From positions 9,785 to 20,375 of the forward strand of contig PACY01000042.1 of the NCBI GenBank assembly GCA_002700405.1: DNA of 10,591 nt. Reading direction: 5' to 3'. The notes beneath the pieces were generated by a model that saw only the letters and a program-made list of their open reading frames with translations, did not search any database and was not told the origin of the DNA. The DNA is from Flavobacteriaceae bacterium (GTDB lineage: Bacteria > Bacteroidota > Bacteroidia > Flavobacteriales > Flavobacteriaceae). A program made the position numbers and the translations under genes. Shown here piece after piece: positions 1-6,463 of the stretch. Each line of letters opens with the position of its first letter. The stretch's first letter is position 1.

Positions 1-152
1 TTTTTGATATTGCAGGAAGAAGGGTGATGAATTACAGATTAGCTGATGGAATTAATTCAGTGAATGTCTCTGAATTAAGTGTGGGAGAATATGTTTTAAG
101 AATTATTACAAACGAGGGGCAAATGAGTTCTAAAAAATTCATTAAACACTAA
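1..152 (+). CDS. C-terminal fragment of a T9SS-secreted protein (type A sorting domain)
   Basis: This is the last 49 residues of a protein whose beginning lies left of the window; the frame is open from base 3 and ends at TAA 150-152. The fragment starts FDIAGRRVMNY, has a central SVNVSELSVGEYVLRI segment and ends in a basic KKFIKH tail. That layout (beta-strand, 'G.Y.l.i' strand, then lysine-rich end) is the known pattern of the Por/type IX secretion C-terminal sorting domain of Bacteroidota, which directs cargo across the outer membrane and is cleaved on export. The identity of the cargo cannot be seen. It converges with the dehydrogenase gene ending at 207; the 54 bases between them show no convincing terminator hairpin. 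Confidence 0.85.
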   Translation, partial: FDIAGRRVMNYRLADGINSVNVSELSVGEYVLRIITNEGQMSSKKFIKH

Positions 153-206
153 ATTAGTTCTGGCAGGAAAAATGAATGCGAAAGATGCTTTTAGAAGAAT
201 AGATTA

Positions 207-1322
207 TTATAGAGCCTCTTTTTTTACATTATAAATTACGTTTCTATCATTTAGGTATTTACTTACCTCATCAAAATGATCTCCTAAGAACTCTGGAGGA
301 GATATTCCTGTTCTCTTATATTTTCCTTGAAGGACAAGATTGGTGACAGCTGTACATGTGTACCCGGTTGTTCTAGCCATTGAAATAGTGTTGTCTTGAT
401 ATCTGTCTAATAAACTGTAAGTATAGCAAACTTTGTTTCCATTTTCATCTCCAGAAATTTTAATTCTCATTACTGTATAATCTTCGTCTCCTTCTTTCAT
501 CTCCCACATTGGAAATAATAATTTTGATGTTAGATCAATCGGTCTAATTTTATTTCCTTTTACCTCTATAGTATCATAAGAAAAATATCCACATTCTCTT
601 AAAACTTTTAAATACTCTACACATCCAGGATAGCGCAATGTTTTTTCAATCATATTTGGGATATGACTCATTGTATTTATAAGTGTTCTTAAGCCATCTG
701 AATTCCAGCTTTCAAGTGTACCAATGTTATCAAAATCTACTAATTCAGTGTCCGACAAAGCCTCTCTAACGATAAGCTCATTGTTTTGCACATATCTTGC
801 GGGGCGAATATATTCTTCGATTACATCAATTGGAGAAAAAACTGCTTGATATTCAAAAGGCCACTCTCTTTTAACTGGAAGGCCTCCCACTAAGCATTCA
901 TAGTCAGAAATTTTCATTGTATTGTTGTGGTGGCCAAAAATAATATTTCCCATTCCAGGAGCTACTCCACAATCCATAACCGCTACAACGTTGTTGTCCT
1001 TAGCTATTTGATCTAGGCCAAAAGGATCCTCAGGATAAAAAGAAATATCAACAATGTTTTTTTTTGCCAAAATCACTCTTTTCATTATATCATACCCCAT
1101 AAATCCTGGAAGAGCTCCAACAACTATATCAAAATCTTTGATCAAGTTCTCTAAAACATTTTCTTCTAAAATATCTGTGCAAATTTTATTTATTTTACTA
1201 GAATTTATTTTTTCTAAATTCCTTGATGAAATGTCAACGGATGTTACATCATGGTTTTCTGCTAAATCTTTAGCGATAGTGCCTCCAACTAATCCTGATC
1301 CTAAAACTATAATTTTCTTCAT
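207..1322 (-). CDS. Saccharopine dehydrogenase family protein, lysine 6-dehydrogenase-like
   Basis: A 371-residue NAD(P)-dependent oxidoreductase. The N-terminus KKIIVLGSGLVGG is a Rossmann GxGxxG nucleotide-binding loop; further in are DCGVAPGMGNII, GGLPVKREWPFEYQAVFS and a C-terminal KRTGISPPEFLG segment, all typical of saccharopine dehydrogenase C-terminal-domain proteins. From memory the overall pattern is closest to bacterial L-lysine 6-dehydrogenase (lysine to 2-aminoadipate semialdehyde), but a saccharopine-cleaving or carboxynorspermidine-type enzyme cannot be excluded. The start chosen is ATG at 1322. The frame is open further upstream to an ATG at 1346, but that would overlap the accC coding end and add a low-complexity MTKKKNNN extension before the Rossmann strand. 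With the chosen start only four bases separate the accC stop from this ATG, so the gene is probably co-transcribed and translationally coupled with accC. Confidence 0.8.
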   Translation of the reverse strand: MKKIIVLGSGLVGGTIAKDLAENHDVTSVDISSRNLEKINSSKINKICTDILEENVLENLIKDFDIVVGALPGFMGYDIMKRVILAKKNIVDISFYPEDPFGLDQIAKDNNVVAVMDCGVAPGMGNIIFGHHNNTMKISDYECLVGGLPVKREWPFEYQAVFSPIDVIEEYIRPARYVQNNELIVREALSDTELVDFDNIGTLESWNSDGLRTLINTMSHIPNMIEKTLRYPGCVEYLKVLRECGYFSYDTIEVKGNKIRPIDLTSKLLFPMWEMKEGDEDYTVMRIKISGDENGNKVCYTYSLLDRYQDNTISMARTTGYTCTAVTNLVLQGKYKRTGISPPEFLGDHFDEVSKYLNDRNVIYNVKKEAL

Positions 1323-1326
1323 ATTG

Positions 1327-2679
1327 TTATTCTTCTTCTTGGTCATACATTGAAAAATCTTCCATAAACTTAGTAGTATACTTCCCTAAGTTATATGCAG
1401 GATCATCCATTAGTTTTCTATGAAAAGGGATTGTTGTTTTAATTCCTTCAATTATAAACTCATCCAACGCCCTCTTCATTTTAGTGATTGCCTCTTCTCT
1501 TGTTTGGGCAGTTGAAATTATTTTAGCAATCATAGAATCATAATTTGGGGGGATGGTATAGCCCGCATAAACATGGGTGTCTAGCCTAATTCCATGGCCT
1601 CCTGGTAAATGGAGCGTGGTTATTTTTCCTGGCGAAGGTCTAAAATCATTGTGTGGATCCTCTGCGTTTATCCTACACTCTATTGAGTGTAGCTCAGGCA
1701 TATAATTTTTCCCTGATATTGGCTCCCCTGCAGCAACTAATATTTGCTCTCTTATCAAATCATAGTTAATGACCTGCTCAGTAATTGGGTGTTCCACTTG
1801 AATTCTTGTGTTCATTTCCATAAAATAAAAATCCCGATTCTTGTCAACCAAAAACTCAACTGTTCCAACCCCTTCGTAGCTAATAAACTCAGCTGCCTTA
1901 ACCGCAGCTCGTCCCATTTTTCTTCTTAATTCTTTTGTCATAAAAGGAGATGGGACTTCTTCTGTTAATTTTTGATGTCTTCTTTGAATTGAACAATCTC
2001 TTTCAGAAAGATGGCAGGCCTTGCCATTTGAATCGCCAACAATCTGTATCTCAATATGTCTTGGCTCTTCAATTAACTTCTCCATATACATATCATCATT
2101 GCCAAAGGCTGCTTTTGATTCCTGTCTGGCCGAATTCCAGGCCTCTTCTAATTCCTTTTTGTTCCACACAGCCCTCATGCCTTTTCCTCCTCCTCCTGCA
2201 GAAGCTTTTAACATTACTGGATATCCTATAGATTTGGCAAGGCTCTCACACTCCTTAAAGTCTGAAATAATTCCCTCGCTTCCAGGCACACAGGGAACTC
2301 CAGCGCTAATCATTGTACTTTTTGCATTAGCCTTGTCTCCCATTTTTAATATCATTTCAGCCGATGCCCCAATAAATTTTATATCATGCTCGTCACAAAT
2401 TTTAGAAAACTTTGCACTTTCAGACAAAAAACCATAGCCAGGATGAATAGCATCAGCATTTGTTATTTCTGCAGCAGAAATAATATTTGCAATTTTTAAA
2501 TATGATTCACTACTAGGGGCTGGACCAATACAAACTGCTTCATCAGCAAATTTTACATGAATGCTTTCTGCATCAGCTATAGAATATACAGCTACTGTTT
2601 TAATGCCCATTTCTTTACAGGTTCTTATTACCCTTAGAGCAATTTCTCCTCTATTAGCAACTAATATCTTTTTAAACAT
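1327..2679 (-). CDS. accC: Acetyl-CoA carboxylase, biotin carboxylase subunit
   Basis: A 450-residue biotin carboxylase, the usual length. It carboxylates the biotin carried on AccB with ATP and bicarbonate, the first half-reaction of malonyl-CoA synthesis for fatty acids. Visible domains are the N-terminal preATP-grasp fold ([22 protein letters not shown] near residue 85), the ATP-grasp domain with glycine-rich loop [12 protein letters not shown] (about 158-169), and the C-terminal domain ([17 protein letters not shown]). Expected catalytic residues are present: Lys116, Lys158, His208, and the [11 protein letters not shown] motif at 288-298 with Glu288 and Arg292. Start ATG at 2679 is 20 bases after the accB stop, so accB and accC form an operon. 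No Shine-Dalgarno site is seen; the leader is A-rich, as normal in this phylum. Confidence 0.97.
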   Translation of the reverse strand: MFKKILVANRGEIALRVIRTCKEMGIKTVAVYSIADAESIHVKFADEAVCIGPAPSSESYLKIANIISAAEITNADAIHPGYGFLSESAKFSKICDEHDIKFIGASAEMILKMGDKANAKSTMISAGVPCVPGSEGIISDFKECESLAKSIGYPVMLKASAGGGGKGMRAVWNKKELEEAWNSARQESKAAFGNDDMYMEKLIEEPRHIEIQIVGDSNGKACHLSERDCSIQRRHQKLTEEVPSPFMTKELRRKMGRAAVKAAEFISYEGVGTVEFLVDKNRDFYFMEMNTRIQVEHPITEQVINYDLIREQILVAAGEPISGKNYMPELHSIECRINAEDPHNDFRPSPGKITTLHLPGGHGIRLDTHVYAGYTIPPNYDSMIAKIISTAQTREEAITKMKRALDEFIIEGIKTTIPFHRKLMDDPAYNLGKYTTKFMEDFSMYDQEEE

Positions 2680-2699
2680 AGTCTTTATTTTTTAATAGC

Positions 2700-3176
2700 T
2701 TAAGATGGGTCAATTAAAAAGAGAGGCTGGTCAAATTCTACCGGTGTTGAATCCTCAACCAAGACCTTAACAATTGTTCCTGAAATATCAGATTCAATCT
2801 CATTAAATAACTTCATAGCCTCTATTACGCAAAGAACGCTTCCTTCAGAAATTGAATCTCCAACTTCAACAAAGGACGGCTTATCTGGTGATGGTTTTCT
2901 ATAAAAAGTACCTATTATTGGGGATTTAATCTCTATGTATTTAGAATCCTCTGATGATTTTATTTCTTGATTTTTTGTGGGTGCTTCAACAGCTTGTACT
3001 GGTGGTGGTGTCTCAATAATAGTTGGAGCTGCTGGGGTTGATTGTTGAATAGTTGTCTTTGCTTCTGAAGGCCCAGCCTTAATGGTAAGCTTTATTTTTT
3101 CCATTTCTAGCCTTACTTCGCTCGCTCCAGACTTAGCAACAAACTTGATTAGGTTTTGAATTTCTTTAATCCTCAT
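2700..3176 (-). CDS. accB: Acetyl-CoA carboxylase, biotin carboxyl carrier protein
   Basis: A 158-residue BCCP, normal length. Residues 1-35 form the N-terminal helical region (MRIKEIQNLIKFVAKSG). Residues 36-78 are a flexible Pro/Ala/Thr/Glu-rich linker. Residues 80-158 are the biotinyl domain, with the canonical biotinylation motif EAMKLFNEI and target lysine Lys122; the SPIIGTFYRKPSP strand and FVEVGD turn are also typical. The domain shuttles carboxyl groups from AccC to the carboxyltransferase subunits, which are not in this window. The gene leads the accB-accC-dehydrogenase group. Its upstream region (3177-3329) lacks an exact TAnnTTTG element but contains a helically phased A-tract array starting about 40 bases from the start codon, a position where curved DNA could affect transcription. 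Confidence 0.95.
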   Translation of the reverse strand: MRIKEIQNLIKFVAKSGASEVRLEMEKIKLTIKAGPSEAKTTIQQSTPAAPTIIETPPPVQAVEAPTKNQEIKSSEDSKYIEIKSPIIGTFYRKPSPDKPSFVEVGDSISEGSVLCVIEAMKLFNEIESDISGTIVKVLVEDSTPVEFDQPLFLIDPS

Positions 3177-3215
3177 AATTAGATTTATTATTTACTTAAT
3201 TGTAATATTTTGTGT

Positions 3216-3323
3216 AAAAATCGCTAAAAAACAGCAAAAAACAGCAAAAAATGGTTAAAAAAGGTCAAAAAAGAGTCAAAAAAGGCTAAAAATTCTCAAA
3301 AAATGGTAAAATTATGTAAAAAA
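3216..3323. repeat. Helically phased A-tract array 1 (predicted curved DNA)
   Basis: On the plus strand, eleven runs of 4-6 adenines begin at 3216, 3226, 3236, 3246, 3257, 3267, 3278, 3288, 3298, 3308 and 3318. Intervals are all 10 or 11 bp, mean 10.2 bp, close to one helical turn. Spacers of 4-6 bases are mostly different from each other (TCGCT, CAGC twice, TGGTT, GGTC, GAGTC, GGCT, TTCTC, TGGT, TTATGT), so the A-tract phase is kept while the sequence between is not. A-tracts repeated in phase with the helix are known to cause strong intrinsic bending. The array fills nearly all of the gap between the histidine phosphatase stop (3330) and accB. Transcription of the flanking minus-strand genes through it would give U-tracts. 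Function is not known; accB promoter enhancement or nucleoid-protein binding are inferences. Confidence 0.9.
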
Positions 3324-3329
3324 GAACAA

Positions 3330-3848
3330 TTAATATTTTGTGATGATGCGCTCTACTGTTATCTCTCCAGCTAGTTCTCTTACAACAAACATGCTTGAAT
3401 TGTCGTTGTCATCCATTTTTTCAAATTTATTTTGCCCTATAATTAGATTAACAAGTGCTGGGGTTGTGTTGCTGTGTCCAACGATAAGAATTGACATATT
3501 CTTGTTTTGATTTTTAAAATTTTCTACATCAATGTTCTCTGGAGAATAGTAGGAAATTGCAATGTTTTTTTCCTCAGCTATTTGCTCAACTGTTTGAATT
3601 GTTCTCTTATAGTTCGTAGAATATATCTTGTCTAGAGGTATTTCTCTAAAAAAATAGAGCCAATTTAGCGCTCTAATCTTACCTTGTTGATTTAATTCTG
3701 GATTTTTGTTTTCTGCGTTAGACCTATCCTTCTCAGCATGTCTAATAAAATAGTAAACTGATTCAGAAAATGAGTCTTTTAGGCCTAATGTTTGTGTATA
3801 GGCCGGATGTACACAGAATAAAAAGCATAAAACCTTTAATAATTTCAT
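3330..3848 (-). CDS. Secreted histidine phosphatase (phosphoglycerate mutase-like) family protein
   Basis: A 172-residue protein with a signal peptide: basic start MKLLK, hydrophobic VLCFLFCV, likely cleavage after AYTQ near residue 19. The mature part carries the histidine phosphatase signature VYYFIRHAEK (Arg36, His37, Glu39), with His37 the predicted phospho-accepting histidine. A second conserved arginine lies in TNYKRTIQT (Arg82), and the catalytic second histidine is in LIVGHSNTTP (His125). The core is complete but short, so it lacks a large cap domain; small members act on phosphohistidine, sugar phosphates or other phosphoesters, and the substrate here is unknown. The signal peptide implies periplasmic action. 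It lies between rpmF (53 bases upstream) and accB, where fabH normally sits in this phylum. No exact promoter element was seen just upstream. Confidence 0.85.
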   Translation of the reverse strand: MKLLKVLCFLFCVHPAYTQTLGLKDSFSESVYYFIRHAEKDRSNAENKNPELNQQGKIRALNWLYFFREIPLDKIYSTNYKRTIQTVEQIAEEKNIAISYYSPENIDVENFKNQNKNMSILIVGHSNTTPALVNLIIGQNKFEKMDDNDNSSMFVVRELAGEITVERIITKY

Positions 3849-3901
3849 AAGTATTTTATAACCTCTTGGGCAGGTAATAGTTTAACCTTATAAAGCCGTT
3901 T

Positions 3902-4099
3902 TTATTGTTCTTCTGAAGTAGTTTCGTCTAACAGAACTTTTCCGCGATAATAGAGTTTTCCTTCATGCCAATGAGCTCTATGGTATAGGTGTGACTCACC
4001 TGTAGTAGTGCAAACTGCTATTTGCCTCTCCTTAGCTTTATAATGTGTTCTTCTTTTGTCTCTTCTTGTTGTTGATGTTTTTCTTTTAGGATGAGCCAT
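3902..4099 (-). CDS. rpmF: 50S ribosomal protein L32
   Basis: A 65-residue basic protein, the normal size for bL32. It begins [20 protein letters not shown], the very conserved N-terminus, followed by [28 protein letters not shown], which is the Bacteroidota form with a single cysteine rather than a four-cysteine zinc ribbon. Its ATG overlaps the stop of the upstream DUF177 gene by one base (TAATG), implying translational coupling. The DUF177-rpmF pairing is widespread in bacteria and links this gene to large-subunit assembly. A short acidic tail (DETTSEEQ) follows the conserved core. Confidence 0.96.
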   Translation of the reverse strand: MAHPKRKTSTTRRDKRRTHYKAKERQIAVCTTTGESHLYHRAHWHEGKLYYRGKVLLDETTSEEQ

Positions 4100-4632
4100 T
4101 ATAAATTTTCTTTATTGGTTATTAATTCCTTTAATTTCTCCCATCTAGGGTCAACAATTTTTTTGTTTTCTTTTGGTTTCAGGTCCTCTAAGATATTTAA
4201 AATTTCTGATTTTAATGTCCCTTCTAAAACACCAGGATGAATTCTCTTGGCGGGAAGTGACAAAATAATTAGCTCAAAAATATATTGCGCTATGTTTATT
4301 TTGTATTCTCCGTGTGGTATAATTAGAATCTCATCATCTTCATTGTTAAACTCGCTTCCAAACTTAACAACCAAGTCCATACTGGTACTAATTTCCTGGT
4401 TAAAAGGCTCATTTGTTAAATCACAATTTACCTTAACATGGCCTTTTGCTACAATGTTTAATTCTAAAATTGTAGTTTTTTTTACCAAACACACATCAAT
4501 TTTAATATTGGTCTGGGTAAAATCAAAATAGTCAAAATCGTTAAAGAACTTTTCGCTTACATCAAAATCAAAAAAATGCTCCCCCAGCTTTAATCCTATA
4601 AATTCAATGTTAAAATCACTGTGAGACCTCAT
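4099..4632 (-). CDS. DUF177 (YceD-like) protein, probable 23S rRNA accumulation / L32-linked factor
   Basis: A 177-residue protein of the DUF177/YceD family. Recognition rests on the location directly upstream of rpmF and on the central pattern [15 protein letters not shown] followed by an acidic loop ([15 protein letters not shown]), then [21 protein letters not shown], which matches the family's conserved core 'i.l...l.e.l.L.lP..p.H'. The more common double-cysteine motif of proteobacterial YceD is reduced to one cysteine here. In Escherichia coli and plants the family is needed for normal 23S rRNA accumulation; that role is carried over by family membership. The C-terminal [11 protein letters not shown] segment is typical of Bacteroidota members. 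An exact Bacteroidota -7 element lies about 23 bases upstream, so this gene and rpmF may have their own promoter inside the pdxA operon. Confidence 0.85.
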   Translation of the reverse strand: MRSHSDFNIEFIGLKLGEHFFDFDVSEKFFNDFDYFDFTQTNIKIDVCLVKKTTILELNIVAKGHVKVNCDLTNEPFNQEISTSMDLVVKFGSEFNNEDDEILIIPHGEYKINIAQYIFELIILSLPAKRIHPGVLEGTLKSEILNILEDLKPKENKKIVDPRWEKLKELITNKENL

Positions 4633-4654
4633 TGGTTTCTGATTTTGAAGCGAG

Positions 4655-4682
4655 CAAATATAAAAATTTTATTTTGTTTTAA
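4655..4682 (-). promoter_or_regulatory. Predicted Bacteroidota promoter for DUF177-rpmF
   Basis: On the minus strand the bases at 4662-4655 read TATATTTG, an exact match to the Bacteroidota -7 consensus TAnnTTTG. Upstream, TTA at 4682-4680 is a two-of-three match to the -33 TTG, separated by 17 bases, within the reported 17-23 range. Transcription would start roughly 15 bases before the DUF177 ATG. The -33 part overlaps the last codons of pdxA. In DNA this AT-rich an 8-base match can occur by chance, so the call rests mainly on its position. Confidence 0.4.
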
Positions 4683-5721
4683 TTAGCTTTTCTTCTTTTA
4701 TTGCTCCTTTGGTTAATTCTTGATATTCTTTTCTGTTCCTATATGTAGTGATTGCTAAAAAAAGAGCCTCCTTAAACGAGGTCTCATCAGCCATTCCTTT
4801 TCCTGCAATTTCATAGGCTGTTCCATGATCAGGAGAGGTTCTAATTCTATTTAATCCAGCGGTATAATTAACCCCTTGGCCAAAGGAAAGTGTTTTAAAA
4901 GGGATCAAACCTTGATCATGGTAGGTGGCCAAAATCGCATCGAATGACTCATTTTTATTAGATCCAAAAAATCCATCTGCAGAATATGGGCCAAAAATTA
5001 GCATCCCTTGTTCTTTTAATTCTTCTATAGCTGGTATTAAAACATTTTCTTCTTCTTTTCCAATCACTCCTCCATCACTAGAATGGGGGTTTAGACCAAG
5101 CATTGCAATTTTTGGTTTAGGAATATTAAAGTCTTCTATAAGTGTTTTTTGAATTATTTTAAGCTTTTGCTCAATTAATTCTTTTGTAATATGTTCTGAT
5201 ATTTTATTTATCGGGATATGATCAGTTAACAGACCCACTCTTAAGTTATTTGATACCATAAGCATTAATGGCTCTCCTGATAATTCTTTGTCTAAATACT
5301 CTGTATGGCCTGGAAAAGAAAACTCATCAGATTGTACACAATTTTTGTTAATTGGACCAGTAACCATTACATTGATAAGCTTGTTTTTAAGATCCTTTGT
5401 TGCCTTTTTTAAGGACATTATAGCATGCCTTCCGATGTTTTTGTCTTTAATCCCAAAATTTATTTTCGGCTCATCTATCCAGCATGAGACTATATTTATT
5501 TGATTTGGCTCAGCCTCCTCTGCGGATACGATATGATTAAAGCTGACTGCATAATGTAGTTCTTTTGAAATAAATTCTAAGCTTTTTGCAGAGGCGTATA
5601 TGATTGGTGTGCAAAAATCTAATATTCTATTGTCTTGAAAAGTTTTTAGAATAATTTCAGGGCCAACACCATTCATGTCTCCAATGGTAATACCTATTTT
5701 AAGTCTTGTATTTTCCTGCAT
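4669..5721 (-). CDS. pdxA: 4-hydroxythreonine-4-phosphate dehydrogenase
   Basis: A 350-residue PdxA of the DXP-dependent vitamin B6 pathway. It oxidises 4-phosphohydroxy-L-threonine with NAD; the product decarboxylates and is then used by PdxJ to make pyridoxine phosphate. The N-terminus KIGITIGDMNGVGPEI is the family signature. The substrate motif FPGHTEYLD holds His139 and Thr140, and the three divalent-metal histidines are visible as LLTDHIP (His168), GLNPHSSDGG (His213) and TYHDQGLIPFK (His268). The conserved TSPDHGTAYEIAGKG segment is intact near residues 295-309. Start ATG at 5721 is set by the start of homology. The gene is divergent from riboflavin synthase with 61 bases between start codons, so the two cofactor genes may share a regulatory region. 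Confidence 0.96.
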   Translation of the reverse strand: MQENTRLKIGITIGDMNGVGPEIILKTFQDNRILDFCTPIIYASAKSLEFISKELHYAVSFNHIVSAEEAEPNQINIVSCWIDEPKINFGIKDKNIGRHAIMSLKKATKDLKNKLINVMVTGPINKNCVQSDEFSFPGHTEYLDKELSGEPLMLMVSNNLRVGLLTDHIPINKISEHITKELIEQKLKIIQKTLIEDFNIPKPKIAMLGLNPHSSDGGVIGKEEENVLIPAIEELKEQGMLIFGPYSADGFFGSNKNESFDAILATYHDQGLIPFKTLSFGQGVNYTAGLNRIRTSPDHGTAYEIAGKGMADETSFKEALFLAITTYRNRKEYQELTKGAIKEEKLIKTK

Positions 5722-5726
5722 TTCCG

Positions 5727-5759
5727 TTGTTCTAATTGCAATAATATTCTGTAAATTTA
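5727..5759 (+). promoter_or_regulatory. Weak candidate promoter in the pdxA/ribE divergent gap
   Basis: TTG at 5727-5729, a 22-base spacer and TAAATTTA at 5752-5759 approximate the Bacteroidota TTG-N17-23-TAnnTTTG promoter, one base short of consensus, and lie 24 bases before the ribE ATG. TAAATTTA is its own reverse complement, so the same core could serve as a -7 element for pdxA on the other strand, although no good -33 is seen on that side. No FMN riboswitch could fit in this 61-base gap. Confidence 0.25.
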
Positions 5760-5782
5760 GTTAAATATTAAAAACCTTTTTT

Positions 5783-6364
5783 ATGTTTAGTGGAATTATT
5801 GAAGATGTTGGTCGAGTAGAAAAAATAATACGTGAAAAAGACAATCTAATATTTCTCATTACTAGCAAGATTAGCAAACACTTAAAAGTAGATCAAAGTG
5901 TGTCACATAATGGTGTTTGCCTAACTGTGACAGAAGTTTTTGACAACTCACATCAGGTTACAGCAATCAAAGAAACACTAAACGCTTCCAACCTCGCAAG
6001 CTTAACGGATGGTGGGTCTGTAAATCTAGAAAGGAGCCTAAAGCTTGGTGACAGAATAGATGGGCATATTGTTCAAGGCCATGTAGACCAAACTGCAGAA
6101 TGTGTTGAAATAAAAGATGACAATGGAAGTTGGGTTTATACTTTTAAATATCATAAGCCTGTCGGTGTGGGAATAATTCAAAAAGGGTCAATTGCGCTAA
6201 ATGGAGTAAGCCTTACAATATGTGATAATAAAGCAAATATGTTCAGTGTTGCCATAATTCCATACACTTATGAAAACACCAATTTTAAAGAAATAATTTT
6301 GGGAGACATGGTTAATGTAGAGTTTGATGTGTTGGGTAAATACGTGTTAGAAAACAAAAAATGA
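5783..6364 (+). CDS. ribE: Riboflavin synthase, alpha subunit
   Basis: A 193-residue riboflavin synthase that dismutates two 6,7-dimethyl-8-ribityllumazine molecules to riboflavin. It shows the expected two tandem lumazine-binding barrels. Barrel 1 begins MFSGIIEDVGRV and contains SHNGVCLTV (41-49). Barrel 2 begins near GHIVQGHVDQT (94-104) and contains the parallel ALNGVSLTI (138-146). A C-terminal trimerisation helix region (VNVEFDVLGKYV) follows. Residues 158-168 read IIPYTYENTNF, a slight variant of the common IPHT.EHT motif. The stop TGA at 6362-6364 lies inside the first unit of the A-tract array, so the last residues NKK are written by array-like sequence. The other riboflavin genes are not nearby. 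Confidence 0.95.
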   Translation: MFSGIIEDVGRVEKIIREKDNLIFLITSKISKHLKVDQSVSHNGVCLTVTEVFDNSHQVTAIKETLNASNLASLTDGGSVNLERSLKLGDRIDGHIVQGHVDQTAECVEIKDDNGSWVYTFKYHKPVGVGIIQKGSIALNGVSLTICDNKANMFSVAIIPYTYENTNFKEIILGDMVNVEFDVLGKYVLENKK

Positions 6365-6454
6365 CCAAAAATGGCCAAAAAATGACCAAAAATGACCAAA
6401 AATGACCAAAAAATGGCCAAAAATAGCCAAAAATAGCCAAAAATAGATAAAAAA
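6356..6454. repeat. Helically phased A-tract array 2 (predicted curved DNA)
   Basis: On the plus strand ten runs of 5-6 adenines begin at 6356, 6367, 6377, 6388, 6398, 6408, 6419, 6429, 6439 and 6449; intervals are 10 or 11 bp, mean 10.3 bp. Units follow A(5-6)-TGACC, A(5-6)-TGGCC, then A5-TAGCC, and finally A5-TAGAT, forming small homogeneous blocks that suggest tandem duplication. The array starts within the last codons of ribE and ends ten bases before the SGNH hydrolase ATG, so it is nearly the whole intergenic region. As in array 1, the phase with the DNA helix predicts strong curvature. Here both flanking genes run along the A-rich strand, the reverse of array 1. Function is unknown. 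Confidence 0.92.
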
Positions 6455-6463
6455 TTGATGTAA

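Noticed and set aside
153..206. Bidirectional terminator between convergent genes
   Set aside because: No stable inverted repeat followed by a T-run was found in this 54-base gap.
1323..1346. Upstream ATG start for the dehydrogenase (MTKKKNNN extension)
   Set aside because: It would overlap the accC coding end and precede the Rossmann strand with low-complexity residues; ATG at 1322 fits the family start and gives a normal short gap.
2021..2437. 138-residue plus-strand open frame
   Set aside because: Antisense to accC, whose identity is certain; composition has no recognisable domain.
3216..3323. CRISPR array
   Set aside because: Repeats are only A-runs with 4-6 base spacers; there is no conserved 20-50 base repeat, no unique spacers of that size, and no cas genes.
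5722..5782. FMN riboswitch upstream of riboflavin synthase
   Set aside because: The gap is only 61 bases and lacks the conserved multi-helix FMN element.
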